This document shows, piece by piece, positions 32,915 to 42,660 of a stretch of DNA of 64,000 bases (position 1 is the first letter of the stretch; every line of letters begins with the position of its first letter). The translations under genes were made by a program, and so were the position numbers. This stretch comes from Nymphaea colorata (lineage: Eukaryota; Streptophyta; Magnoliopsida; Nymphaeales; Nymphaeaceae), in contig NC_045145.1 of NCBI RefSeq assembly GCF_008831285.2, positions 24,486,802 to 24,550,801 of the forward strand, written 5' to 3'. The notes beneath the pieces are model-generated. The model had not been told where the DNA came from, searched no databases, and worked only from the letters and a program-made list of their open reading frames with translations.

Positions 32915-35010
32915 ATGGGGGCAGTAATAGCCGATCTTGTGCAAACAGCCATTTCTACTGCAACCAATTTGTTGAAAGAGACGAAAGACTACATCTTGAA
33001 TGCCAAAGACGATCTGAAGAAGCTCCAAAGGATCCTGAAAATCTTCCAAAAGGCCATCAAGGATGCTGATCGAGTCCTTTTTCAGCACGGAGTGTGACAG
33101 AGAACTAGGGTTTGAGCTCAAGGATGTTCTTTATGATGCCGAGGACATCATCGAAGGATATCGAAGCAAAATTGAGGCCAGCAAGAGGGATCAGGTACAG
33201 AACCGGTCTTTGACCATAGCGCTCTCTTCCTATTATGATGGTGTTTCTTTTCATTACCAACTTGGTACAAAATCAAGAAAATCAATGAATGGCTTGATAA
33301 AATGAATAAATATTGGGACATGGTGGATAGGCTCAAAACAACACCAAAGGGGGTGGTAAGGACCCTGTTCATGGTGAACACGTCAACCGCAAAGAGGCAA
33401 CCCATCACATAGGTGTACTACTGCCCATAGGCAGGGAGAATGATAAAAAGGTGTTAGTAGAAATTCTCTCGTCGAATGACTTTTGTAGTAAGACTGAGAA
33501 GGGTGGTGCTTCTATTATCTCCATTGTTGGATAGGGAGGGATCGGTAAAACGATTCTTGCAAACATGGTATTTAATGAAATTGAACAACAGTTCGGGGAA
33601 CGCAGGTGGTGGGTTTGTGTTTCAGAAAGGCCAAACCATAAGGATTTGGTGTGGCAGATACTTAGGGAAGTGTTTAAGAGTTCTGGAGAAAACACTGATT
33701 GTTCATTGACTGACTTATGCAAACAATTACTGAACGAACTCTCAAAGTAAAAAATTTTGTTGGTCCTAGAAGATGTATGGGAAATAAAATGGTGGGAGGA
33801 AGAGATAGGGGGAACATTGATGGTGGGTGCAATGGGGAGAAAAATTTTGATTACCTGTAGAAAGAAATATGTGTCGGAGGGGATGGGTGCTTTTTATATG
33901 CATGAATTACAAGAATTTATTTTCCACCAAAGTTGGTACTTGTTTCTGAAGGAGGACAGAAGAAGATTCAGTGATGCATAAGATCAAATTTATTGGAGAG
34001 GGAATAGTAAAGAAGTGTGGTGGGTTGCCACTTGTGATTCAGATCGTGGGGTCCATGATCCGCACCAAGAAAATGAGTAGGGAGGACTGGAAGTCCGTCG
34101 TGGATAGTAAGATATGGGAATGGAAGACTCCTGCATCCTCATCATCATCCACTGAAATAGGTGGCGATATTCTTCCTGGTCTCATGCTGATCTACGATTA
34201 CTTGCCATATTATTTGAAGAGTTGTTTTGTGTATTGCTGCATTTATACAAAGGCATGCAATACATTGATCATGCAATGGGTGGCACACGGATTGATTGAG
34301 GTTGGCATAGATGTTAAAGCGACAACAAACCAATACATTGAAGATTTGATAAGGTGGTGTTTGATTGAAGAAATTGATTAGAAGAGCATCAAATTGCATG
34401 ACATTTTGCATGACCTTGCCTTATATGTAGGTGGAAGGGAATATGGCCATAACTCTACTACTGACCACACCCCCATTTGTCATTACTTGGTGTACACGAT
34501 GTAGAGGCACACAAGCATAATACCTTGGAAACAGCAAATAAGGTGTTCACATTGTTGGCTGATTCCAATTCTTACTTGCAGGTTTATATTGAACACTTGA
34601 CCAATTTCAAGTGGTTGAGGGTGTTGTCATTGAGGGGATGTGAAATGGATGAGCTGCTAAAGTCCATTGAATACCTTTCACTTGTAAAATATCTCGATCT
34701 AAGCAATTCTAAGTGAGACAGTTGCCCAGTTCAATCTGCAGACTCTGTAACTTGCAAACATTGGATTTAAATTATAGCAAAATTGAAGAGTTGCCCAAGG
34801 AAATGGGTGAACTCTGCAACTTGAGGTTTCTTGGGCTGACATGGGAATTGAAATTTATAGCGGAAGGCTTGGGGAAGCTTACCAATTTACGGACCTTGCA
34901 TAGATTTGTGGTATGCAATGACAAAGGGGACACAAAGGGATGCGATATTAGGGAACTAAAAGTCTTGAACAAACTATAGGGGGAATCTTTTAGGGAGGAA
35001 ACAGAATCAT
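32915..35010 (+). pseudogene. CC-NBS-LRR (CNL) resistance pseudogene
   Basis: A cytoplasmic nucleotide-binding immune receptor. Start ATG at 32915. The coiled-coil Rx-like domain (32915-33290) includes 'DVLYDAEDIIEGY' (EDVID-like). NB-ARC follows: P-loop 'GGIGKT' at 33535-33552, with TAG (33532-33534) just before it; kinase-2 'ILLVLEDVW', preceded by TAA (33748-33750); 'KILITCRKK'; 'CGGLPLVIQIVGSM' (about 34015); RNBS-D 'LKSCFVYCCIY'; and MHD region 'KLHDILHDLA' after TAG 34379-34381, with Leu for Met. LRRs from 34595 include 'LRVLSLRGC', 'LCNLQTLDLNYSKIEELP' and 'LCNLRFLGL'. Frameshifts lie near 33085, 33350, 33970 and 34713. A TAG at 34977-34979 and then LINE sequence at about 35015 cut the LRR short. 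It lies in the same orientation as the LRR tail at 31140. Confidence 0.92.
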
Positions 35011-35017
35011 CTATACT

Positions 35018-35395
35018 GACATGTCATATGAGTATATATTCGCTTTGCAATGGGAGGAAAATTTAATATTACTCACATAGTTGATTTCTTCAAGAACAAT
35101 TCCTCCCTCTTCTAATTCCAATTCAACCACGGATTTTGGATTGAAATCCAATGCTACCTGCACACAGATTCTGCAAGCCCCATCTTGACATCGATGAGTA
35201 TGGATGTCATCTTCCATCGGTTCTCCCTAAGGTGCTCTGTTAATAGCTTGGAAATTGCATTGATTCCATCAAAATATTGGCAAATTAGGAACCCCTAATC
35301 CAGATTGGTACTCCCATATTCTGCTCAATCGATAAGGAGCATCTTGGATCCCATCTGCTGGCAACCATGACTCTTCAACCCAGTTTCCATTCTCT
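35018..35395. repeat. Direct repeat, copy 1 of the LINE ORF1 segment
   Basis: About 380 bp, roughly 85% identical by eye to 35880-36256 in the same orientation. Shared words include 'atgagtatatattc', 'tggattttggattgaaatcc' and 'gatgtcatcttccatcggtt'. Confidence 0.9.
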
Positions 35396-35879
35396 CCTTC
35401 TAAAACTACCCTGAGTTCGTCCTCACTGTGAACCCTTCCAAACCAGTCATTTCTTTGCTAGTTTTCATTCCATCCAAACTCCTGAAAATTGGTTTTTTAA
35501 TGGAGGAGAAGGAATCAAACCTGATGAGGAGTCACGGTTCTCCCCTTCAATTCTTTTTGTTATCAATTGAAATCTCCTGCTCTATCTACTCGTCACCCAT
35601 GAGCTGGTTGTCTTCAAGTTACTCCGCAATTGCTGGTCTCCTGTAAATCAATCTCTGCATTCCAATCATTCTGGGTCTAATGTTCCTTTTCAACTTCCAT
35701 CTGCCTATGGAGAAACCGAAACTTGTTATCCGCCAATTCTGGTTCTGCTTTTGATCTGGGTCTCTCCTTTGTTACTTCCTTAGCTCTCCTGACATCATGA
35801 TAATCTTCAATTCCTTCCACCCATCTTTCTTTGCCACACCCTCTTGAGAAGAAACCACCAATTGATCAACTCTACACCG

Positions 35880-36256
35880 ACTTGTAATATGAGTATATAT
35901 TCATTTTTCAATGGGAGGAAAATTTAATGTTATTCACATAGTTGATTTCTTGAAGAACAATTCCTTCCTCTTCCAATTCCAATTCAATCATGGATTTTGG
36001 ATTGAAATCCAATGCTACCTGAACACTGATTCTGAGAGCCCCATTCTTGACATCGATTGAGTATGGATGTCATCTTCCATCGGTTCTCCCATAGTGCTCT
36101 GGCAATAGATTGGAAAGTGCATCGATTCCATAAAATTACTGGCAAATTAGGAATCCTAATCCAGATTGGCACTCCCATATTCTCCTCAATCTATAAGAAG
36201 CATCTTGGATCCCATCTGCTGCCAAACATCACTCTTCCACCCAGTTTCCATTCTAC
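35880..36256. repeat. Direct repeat, copy 2 of the LINE ORF1 segment
   Basis: Partner of 35018-35395. This copy keeps the longer open frame (minus, 35984-36178). Confidence 0.9.
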
Positions 36257-36824
36257 TCTATGGAAATTTAACAGTTCAACCAAGTATTTGGTTAAGCATA
36301 CTACCTAATTTAGAAATGGTTTCACAGTTATGCTGGAACTTTTGAATTCATGAAAGAACTTGGAAATTAATTTGAGGCAAGTAATCACCACCAAATTTCT
36401 CAAAACAGAAATAAAAGAAATGCTATGTGTCATTTGATTGTGTTACTTGTTAGTCAAAAGCATAATTTATGTTGCACGAACAGCTTGCTGGGATTAGGCC
36501 CCCTACATTTGTTAAGCAAAATCAATCTGCACAATGGAGAAAGATCAGCAGAGCTGCAATTCATGCTGACATACAGGGTGATGTTCACCAAGAGTTGACT
36601 CAACCCTTCAAAAGCACACAAAAGAAAGCAAACTAAAACCCACAGATACATGTTAGCAGTTAAAATGCACAAAAAGAGAGCTTAGTTTCTACGTAAGACT
36701 CAAGAAGCCAAAAGGCATATTATTTGACATTCATTTCTTTTGTGAGTTATAGCATAACCAGTACTCAAATATTTAATTTACAAGAAAAATAAGATCAAAA
36801 TCACACAATTGATCCACTTGTAAA
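36257..36824. other. Spacer with no recognisable gene
   Basis: AT-rich. The 72-codon open frame at 36454-36672 (minus) has no known domain. Confidence 0.45.
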
Positions 36825-37165
36825 GCTATATTCGGGACGAGTCAAAATTGAGCTCGTTCAGCTTGGCTTGAGCACGAGTTTAGCTATACAAGGTCCGCTT
36901 GAACTCCATTTGATAGACCAAGCCACAGCTCGAGCATGACTCATTTAAGTTCGTTTCCCATTTGACCTGATTTCTTTTCTTGGTTTGAAGTTTGAAAAAA
37001 TTCAAAAGAATGCCTAGATAAATGGCTTACTCAAGTTCAATCAAATCAATTTTGTGAAACTCGAACTTGACTTGTTTACAATCGCGAGTTTTGAGTTAAC
37101 CTTGAGCTTAACAGAGCAAATTCGAGTTGAGCTTGAGTTGGCTCAACTCGTTTTACAGCTCTATC
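36825..37165. mobile_element. hAT-like non-autonomous element rich in GAGCTCG words
   Basis: The ends are roughly inverted: 'aagctatattcgggacgag' on the left and, reading inward from the right, 'agagctgtaaaacgag'. Subterminal DNA is full of 'ctcgagct', 'gagcttga' and 'cgagtt' words. The same style of ends and words is seen in the better preserved element at 61478-62283. No target duplication was established here. Confidence 0.45.
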
Positions 37166-37239
37166 CACATGACACACACAATTGGACTCGTCCCATGTTT
37201 ATAATGGAGAAACATGTCAGTTGGAGTGGGGAAGCTTCA

Positions 37240-38310
37240 ACCTAAGGATGTCAATATGTCTCATTTGAATTGAATGTCCAAGCCAATTGCTCCAAAAACA
37301 TTTGGATGAAGAAAAGAAATTTACTAATCAACTAAAAAATCACATAGGATTTGAAATTAAGAAATGACATCCGATCAGATTTAGATTCATATATGCATAA
37401 ATATATGAACAGATTCAGATTTAGTTATATTCAGTCGAATTCAGTGCAGATTCAAATATACAAAAATATCCGATCAGATCCAGATGGGACTTAGGTTTAA
37501 ATAAAAATTCTATATTCAATGCTCCTACAGTTTGTAAATCAGCCAGACTCAGTTCAAAATATGGATTCAGATTCAAATTCATATATGAATATAAAAATAG
37601 GATTCAGGTTGGATTTTGATTGTGACATCTGATTTCAGATTCAGATTAGGATGAAAAAGATGGATTTAGATCTGATTCAAATTATGAAATCTGATTTTGG
37701 ATTCAGTTTTGGATGAGGAAAAAAAATCAGATTCAGATTGTGGAATCTGATTTCGGATTCAAATTTGGATATAACTTTTTTTAAATTCGTATCCAAACTC
37801 GAACCTGAGTATATAAGTATCCATCATCATCACCAACAGCTCATTCCAAGCAGCAGGTCTTTCAGTTGCAGTACCATTGCTTTCTTTAAGAAGATGGCCT
37901 TCAATGACGTCTGAGATTGGAACGAGAAGTACTTCGGCCCCCACTTGCCTTTCTTTCTTTTTATGTCTAAAGCAATGTTCTTTGCAAGTGGGGATGTCAA
38001 TGGATTGGACTTAAATTGGGTATACTCTTCACCATATCCTTTTCTTTAGGTATTCACATACTGGTATTCAAATTCAGATTTTAATAGAATGGAGAGATAT
38101 CATGTCTGAATCTGAATTCAAGATCTGGTTCCACAATCCGAATCTGAATTTTGAACTGTATCTAGAAGATTTTCAAAAGGTAAGAGCATTGGATATGAGT
38201 AATTACTTAAAACTAAATCAGATCTGAATCCATATCCGATCTGATACTTATATATGTCAGAGTCTGAATCTGAATCCACTCGGGTTATTTTTTAAATCCC
38301 AAGTGATCTA
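37240..38310. mobile_element. AGATTC-word repeat element, probably non-autonomous
   Basis: Two blocks (about 37360-37800 and 38045-38290) made of variations on 'gattcagattcagattt' and 'gaatctgaatc', the second in roughly inverted orientation. Similar blocks occur at 44150-44290 and 62500-62800. Between the two blocks lies a receptor-kinase exon fragment (37821-37950). The word pattern resembles subterminal repeats of plant hAT-type elements, but ends and target duplication were not defined. Confidence 0.45.
37821..37950 (-). pseudogene. LRR receptor kinase last-exon fragment
   Basis: Encodes 'ISDVIEGHLLKESNGTATER' and 'NELLVMMMD', aligned with the last exon of the kinase pseudogene at 50584 ('[20 protein letters not shown]', 'NELLVMIME'). 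Nucleotide identity is about 75% by eye over 130 bp, and the G-run before the first residue is shared. It covers only the kinase C-lobe linker to the last helix. It sits between two blocks of AGATTC-word repeat, which suggests capture by a transposon. Confidence 0.8.
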
Positions 38311-38711
38311 TTTCTTAATCACAGATTAATTTTTTTCCCATATCTGTTTTTTTTTTTTTTGGAACGGTTCAATTGGACATGGGATCATGATGGAAAATGA
38401 CATTTAAAGTTTACCCATCTGACAAAGTGATGAGGCAGTTCCAATTCTTTTGCTTACGTTACATGGAAAGGCACGATTTCTAGATAAAGGTAGAAAGAGA
38501 AACAGAACATATCATTAAGTGACAAATTTTAATGATTTTGCAAAAATTGTCAAAAACAATAAAGGAATATAGAAAAGGTATTAGAAAAAGGGAGGAAGGC
38601 AGTGGTGGACTCAAAAGAGGAGTTCAAGTTGTGTGCGCCGGCCAGTGCACGCAAAAATCATATGCCAAAAGAAAAAGAAAAAAGGGGCATCTTTGAAATT
38701 AGAGAGAGAGT
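38311..38711. other. Spacer with no recognisable gene
   Basis: AT-rich with a poly-T run near 38346. Nothing recognisable. Confidence 0.45.
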
Positions 38712-39096
38712 TCAGGGATCCATTAGAGCCACATAGATGGGTAGCCTTCGCTTGTTGTGGGCCACACCAGCATTGGGATTGATAACCGTGTCCACCATAA
38801 CTTTGAATTCCTCCGACTGAGGCGTTATCTTCTTTTCCTCTTCGCTTGACACCACTTCCTGAGGTGTGCTTAATCCTTGAGCGCTCACTCTAGGCCTGCT
38901 GACCTGCTCAAATGCAGAAGACACAAATCAATTCCTTGAAAACATCACCAGTTTCAAAATTTGTCACGAAGTGTGAATGGTTATCATGCTTCAGTAGGCC
39001 TAGTGACAGCAGTGTTTTCTTAAGCCGTACTTCGGGCTTGTTCCTCTGAGGCACCGGCAGCAGCTCCTTCTTCCCGTGTGCAAACTGCAACCGCAT
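38712..39096 (-). CDS. Unidentified coding-like segment, two overlapping frames
   Basis: Two minus-strand frames overlap by 17 bases. The first, from the ATG at 39096, begins 'MRLQFAHGKKELLPVPQRNK' and includes 'LKKTLLSLGLLKHDNHSHFV'. The second continues as 'VSRPRVSAQGLSTPQEVVSS' to 'KRRLPIYVALMDP' and a stop at 38712-38714. A 'ttgagcag' acceptor-like site lies at the junction. A combined product of about 125 residues would need a frameshift or a very short intron. Composition is charged, protein-like and GC-richer than the flanks, but I recognise no family. It may be a gene fragment. Confidence 0.35.
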
Positions 39097-39429
39097 AGGT
39101 GTGAGAATGAGGTATTAGAACCACACATCACATATGCTAGTGCAGATATAACTAAGCAAATGCATGCACACACTACCAGTCTCCTACGAAAAAGTGTTAA
39201 AACATGGAAAAAAAAACAACTTACGTGGTTTGGTTCGGAATTTTGATGCCTGCATTCATGGGAAAGGGAGCTTTCTCATTATTCATTCTCTGATGTTCTT
39301 GAGAGAAGATGGACTCTCAATATATAGAGTAGAGGCCAGACTATTTTGTGTAAGATAATCAACCAGAATCCTGCGTGATAAGTAAAGTGTCAAGAAAAAA
39401 GGGATCAGATCTCTTATCAAGATCTGTTA
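39097..39429. other. Spacer with no recognisable gene
   Basis: AT-rich. The 64-codon open frame 39164-39358 has no known domain. Confidence 0.4.
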
Positions 39430-39628
39430 CTGTTATGTAGACTACATTTTCGGTGGTTAATGGATTGGAAAAGAAATTGTGTAATATCATGATCTTGTAT
39501 ACCAAAAATCTTGTAAGGGATAACCTTTTTTTGTACTATATATATTTTGCTCAAAGGAATTAATAAATACAAGTTCTCTCCAGCTTTATCTTTCACTCTT
39601 CCTCTGTTTTCTTCTCTAAGTTTTCTCA
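39430..39628 (+). repeat. 5' LTR of the miniature element
   Basis: Ends 'ttttctca' directly before the PBS. A TATA-like 'actatatata' lies near 39535. The start at about 39430 is approximate. Confidence 0.65.
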
Positions 39629-39640
39629 TGGTATCAGAGC
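39629..39640 (+). other. Primer binding site, initiator tRNA-Met type
   Basis: TGGTATCAGAGC immediately after the LTR end. Confidence 0.9.
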
Positions 39641-40629
39641 AAAATGAGGGAGGGAAATCAACTGCTCCCTTCCGTTACCTCCAATAAATTCAAGCTTTTG
39701 TAGAGAGGTTCTTCAGACACCTGGAATTGGAATAATCTTCTGCTCGACAGCTAGAATCGCCTGAAGAATCATTGCCGTCCTTCCTCTCTGCCGCCTGATA
39801 CAGCTTCATCTCCAGCAAATTATTTCAAAGAACGGCTGGAAAGGAAGTCAGGGAAGGGCACCTTTCTCTCCGGATTCTTCCCGTTATTGTTATGCAGATC
39901 TTGATAAAAATTACATGATATTACACTAGCGTGGAGTGTATTACCAAAGTGCGACAAGGCATGTCACACTTTTCAACTTGCCATGTCGTAATCACAGGTT
40001 CTTTTGGCAATCCATAGTAAAAAAGGGGCAGGCCCGTATCAAGAGAACTGAAAATATGAGGACCGTATTTAGAATTTCTAGAAGAATCAAGCCCCTAAAT
40101 ACAATTTTTTCCACAACAGATCCATTCTTTTCGTCTCTCCAAATTACTGCTTCACATGGAGTTACGTCTCCTATTCACTACCATACTCTGTTTGAATTAA
40201 TATGGAAAAATGAAGATGTGGTTCTCTTTTTTAAAAAAAACAAAAAAATCTGTCAGTTCTGATCTCTGGTGTATAATATTCAACTTCGTTATAATAAAAT
40301 ATTCATTTTCATTTTGGCTTTTCAGCTATTCAGGATGAGAATGATATCTACACGGTACTTTGTTACCTAAGACAATCAATGGATTATCCTGATTGAGTAT
40401 AAACCCCAAGGGTTACCAAAAATATATCTTTTTTTCGTTTTTTTTTTCGGCTCCCAAATTCAATTTTCTTTTTAGAAGCCAAAAAAAATAGAAAATTTAT
40501 CTATTTCAGCATAAACAGAATTTTAGACCAATTAAAAACGACGAGACATTCACCATATAGTAGCAAGAGGAAGAAAGTCGTGTGGCACCAGCAGCTTAAA
40601 GAAACAAATTGAAATATTCAATGTGCCTT

Positions 40630-40847
40630 TATGTAATTTCTTCCAAATTGTAATTGGAAAGCAACCTTTAGCTTTTTTAGAGATAGAAATTGGGTATTAT
40701 CATGATCTTGTATACCAAAAATCATGTAAGTGATAACCTTTTTTGTATTATATATATATATATATGTTGCTAAAGGAATCAATAAAAGCAAGTTCTCTCC
40801 AGCTAGATCTTTCACCCTTCCTCTGTTTTCTTCCCTAAGTTTTCTCA
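40630..40847 (+). repeat. 3' LTR of the miniature element
   Basis: Matches 39465-39628 closely over its last 170 bp, including 'ataccaaaaatc' and 'aagttttctca'. A (TA)n expansion lies near 40749-40765. The start is approximate. Confidence 0.65.
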
Positions 40848-42165
40848 CAAAGCAACAAGATCTTGATGGGCAAGGGAACAATGAAATAAGGCAACTATGA
40901 GAAAGGCAGCTGTAGATAAACTTTTCCAACAGAAAAGTGAGGTAATGGAGACAATCTCTGTGACTGTACCTAGGAACTTGTGAGGAGTATGACTCATTCT
41001 TGGAAGTCTTGTAGTTTCATCGCTTATGATGGCTGTGAAGGGTAAAACCTATAGATTGGACTTGAACCATGGCTTCCATGCACACTTTGAGACTTTGGAA
41101 GGTCTCCGTTCATAAAAGGTTTCTTAAACATTGAGGAGAAAAGACCAAAAATTTACAAGAAGATGGTAACTAAAACTTGCTTAGATTCCTAACTTAGTCA
41201 GACTCTCATACGAGCCAAGATTGGAAGGTTGCGTTGGATTTACAGGGCAAATTTTGATTCCCATTCTACCATCTTTTCTGGGTATTTGGGATTTTCCTAA
41301 GAAAACAATAAGATGGTGGTGGGACAAACATATAATTTCTGAGCAGCAGCATCTTTAAACGAATTCCCATTCCTACTGTTTGTTTTGGCTTTTAGATTCA
41401 CATTCAGTCATGTCAGTGGAAACTTTATTTTAAAGAAAACGGATCGAAAAGTCAGAATTTTGAGACCCAAACCTTGAAATGTTCAAGTTTTTTACTGTAA
41501 ATTTCACGGAAAACATGAATTTCATTACTCCAGATGATCAGAATCATAATTTTTGACCTCAGCTGTTATTTTGGTTATGAACGCGACAGCTCTTTCAAAC
41601 CTTAATTTAAAGTTCAAACTTGGGTGAACTTGGGCCCAATTATATGGAGTAGCCCCATGAGATCTGCCTCATAGTCAATTGAAAATATGTTAACCATATA
41701 TTAAGTGTTTTATGAAAGGAAAAAAAATCTAGCTCCGCCCCTGATTGCAGAAGACAAAAAATCCCACAAAAATGAAAAAAGAACAAACAAGTCATGGGCT
41801 TGGTGCTGGGTGCACAGGGCACCATTAATCTCTCCATCTGAATATCCATGTAAGTTGTGGCCCCTTGTTTTGCAGTTACCTCTGTTCTAATTTTCTTTCC
41901 CCTGTTGTTATCCAAGCCAAGGATACCCTTTGGATCATGTCACCTATGCTATGGGAAAGTGCAGCATGGCTTGAGTTTGACACGCAAGTTCGAGTTAGCC
42001 AGTATTTAACTGTTCCTTTACTATATATCATTTCTAGCATAGGCAGCATATCTTCGTGGCTAAAAATATGGAATGAATAAAAATTCTTACCATTAAAAAG
42101 ACATGTTTTTTTCCTTTGCATCCTTGTATTGCCAAATGCATTGGAAGACACGGCATATATATGGA
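40848..42165. other. Intergenic DNA without a supported gene
   Basis: Overlapping 60-90 codon open frames on both strands at 41640-42151 have no recognisable domain. Confidence 0.4.
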
Positions 42166-42243
42166 AGAACCAGCACCAAAGGAATTACAACAGAACGACT
42201 ACAAAGAACCAGCACCAAAGGAATTGCAACAGAATGACTACCG
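42166..42243 (+). repeat. 39-bp tandem duplication encoding EPAPKELQQNDY
   Basis: Two units, 42166-42204 and 42205-42243, differ at only a few positions. In the plus frame both read EPAPKELQQNDY plus one basic residue, inside an open frame that ends at a TAG at 42311-42313. No protein family is recognised. Confidence 0.85.
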
Positions 42244-42539
42244 CAAACAAAATAAGCTTCAAACCAAACCATGCAATTGTTGCGACCTGGAACCAAAATT
42301 TTCAAAAAATTAGCCAATACAAATAAATGAACATATTATGAATGAACAAATTGTACATATATCATAAATTCTTCGTATAGGTTAAGTTGATCTTTTACGT
42401 ACAAGAACTTGCAAGAAAAGATGAAGAAGTCTTCCAAATAAAGGCACTGCTTTCTGTCAATAAATTTGAACCTTGCTGCCTTGTAGATAATAATAAGAAG
42501 CATAGTGGGGTACTAAGCTGAGCAGTACTACTTGGTGGC

Positions 42540-42660
42540 TACCCTTTAGATGAATTTTGAAATATTTTCGATGCCCACTCCGAAGAAGTGCCACCCCAAC
42601 CCAGACTTTCACTTGGAGTGACCAAATGCATTTCAAAAATATTTTTGTATACCCACTCAA
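42540..42660. repeat. Short direct duplication, ~37 bp units 75 bp apart
   Basis: 'gatgaattttgaaatatttt' (42549) and 'aatgcatttcaaaaatattt' (42624) both lead into a 'cccactc' end. Small and diverged. Confidence 0.5.

Larger units (their letters stand above)
35018..36256 (-). pseudogene. LINE ORF1-like (DUF4283 / zf-CCHC_4) remnants
   Basis: On the minus strand 35984-36178 encodes 'GVPIWIRIPNLPVILWNR' and 'FQSIARALWENRWKM'. This matches the 'GVPLWVRLPNLP...W....L..IG..LG' part of ORF1 proteins of plant LINE-1 elements, which bind element RNA. The same segment is repeated in more decayed form at 35018-35395. The DNA between (35396-35879) is probably also element-derived but shows no clear domain. 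No endonuclease or reverse transcriptase was found. The insertion truncates the NLR relic. Confidence 0.65.
39430..40847 (+). mobile_element. Miniature LTR element (TRIM-like), copia-type PBS
   Basis: Two related ~200-bp blocks end at 39628 and 40847 and share 'atcatgatcttgtataccaa', a TATA-rich stretch, 'caagttctctccagct' and 'cttcctctgttttctt'. The first is followed directly by 'tggtatcagagc' (39629-39640), the initiator tRNA-Met primer site, so the blocks are LTRs in plus orientation. Only about 1 kb lies between them, and it has no gag or pol domain, so the element is either a TRIM or an internally deleted copia. The outer starts of the LTRs are vague, and no target duplication was identified. 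Confidence 0.7.
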
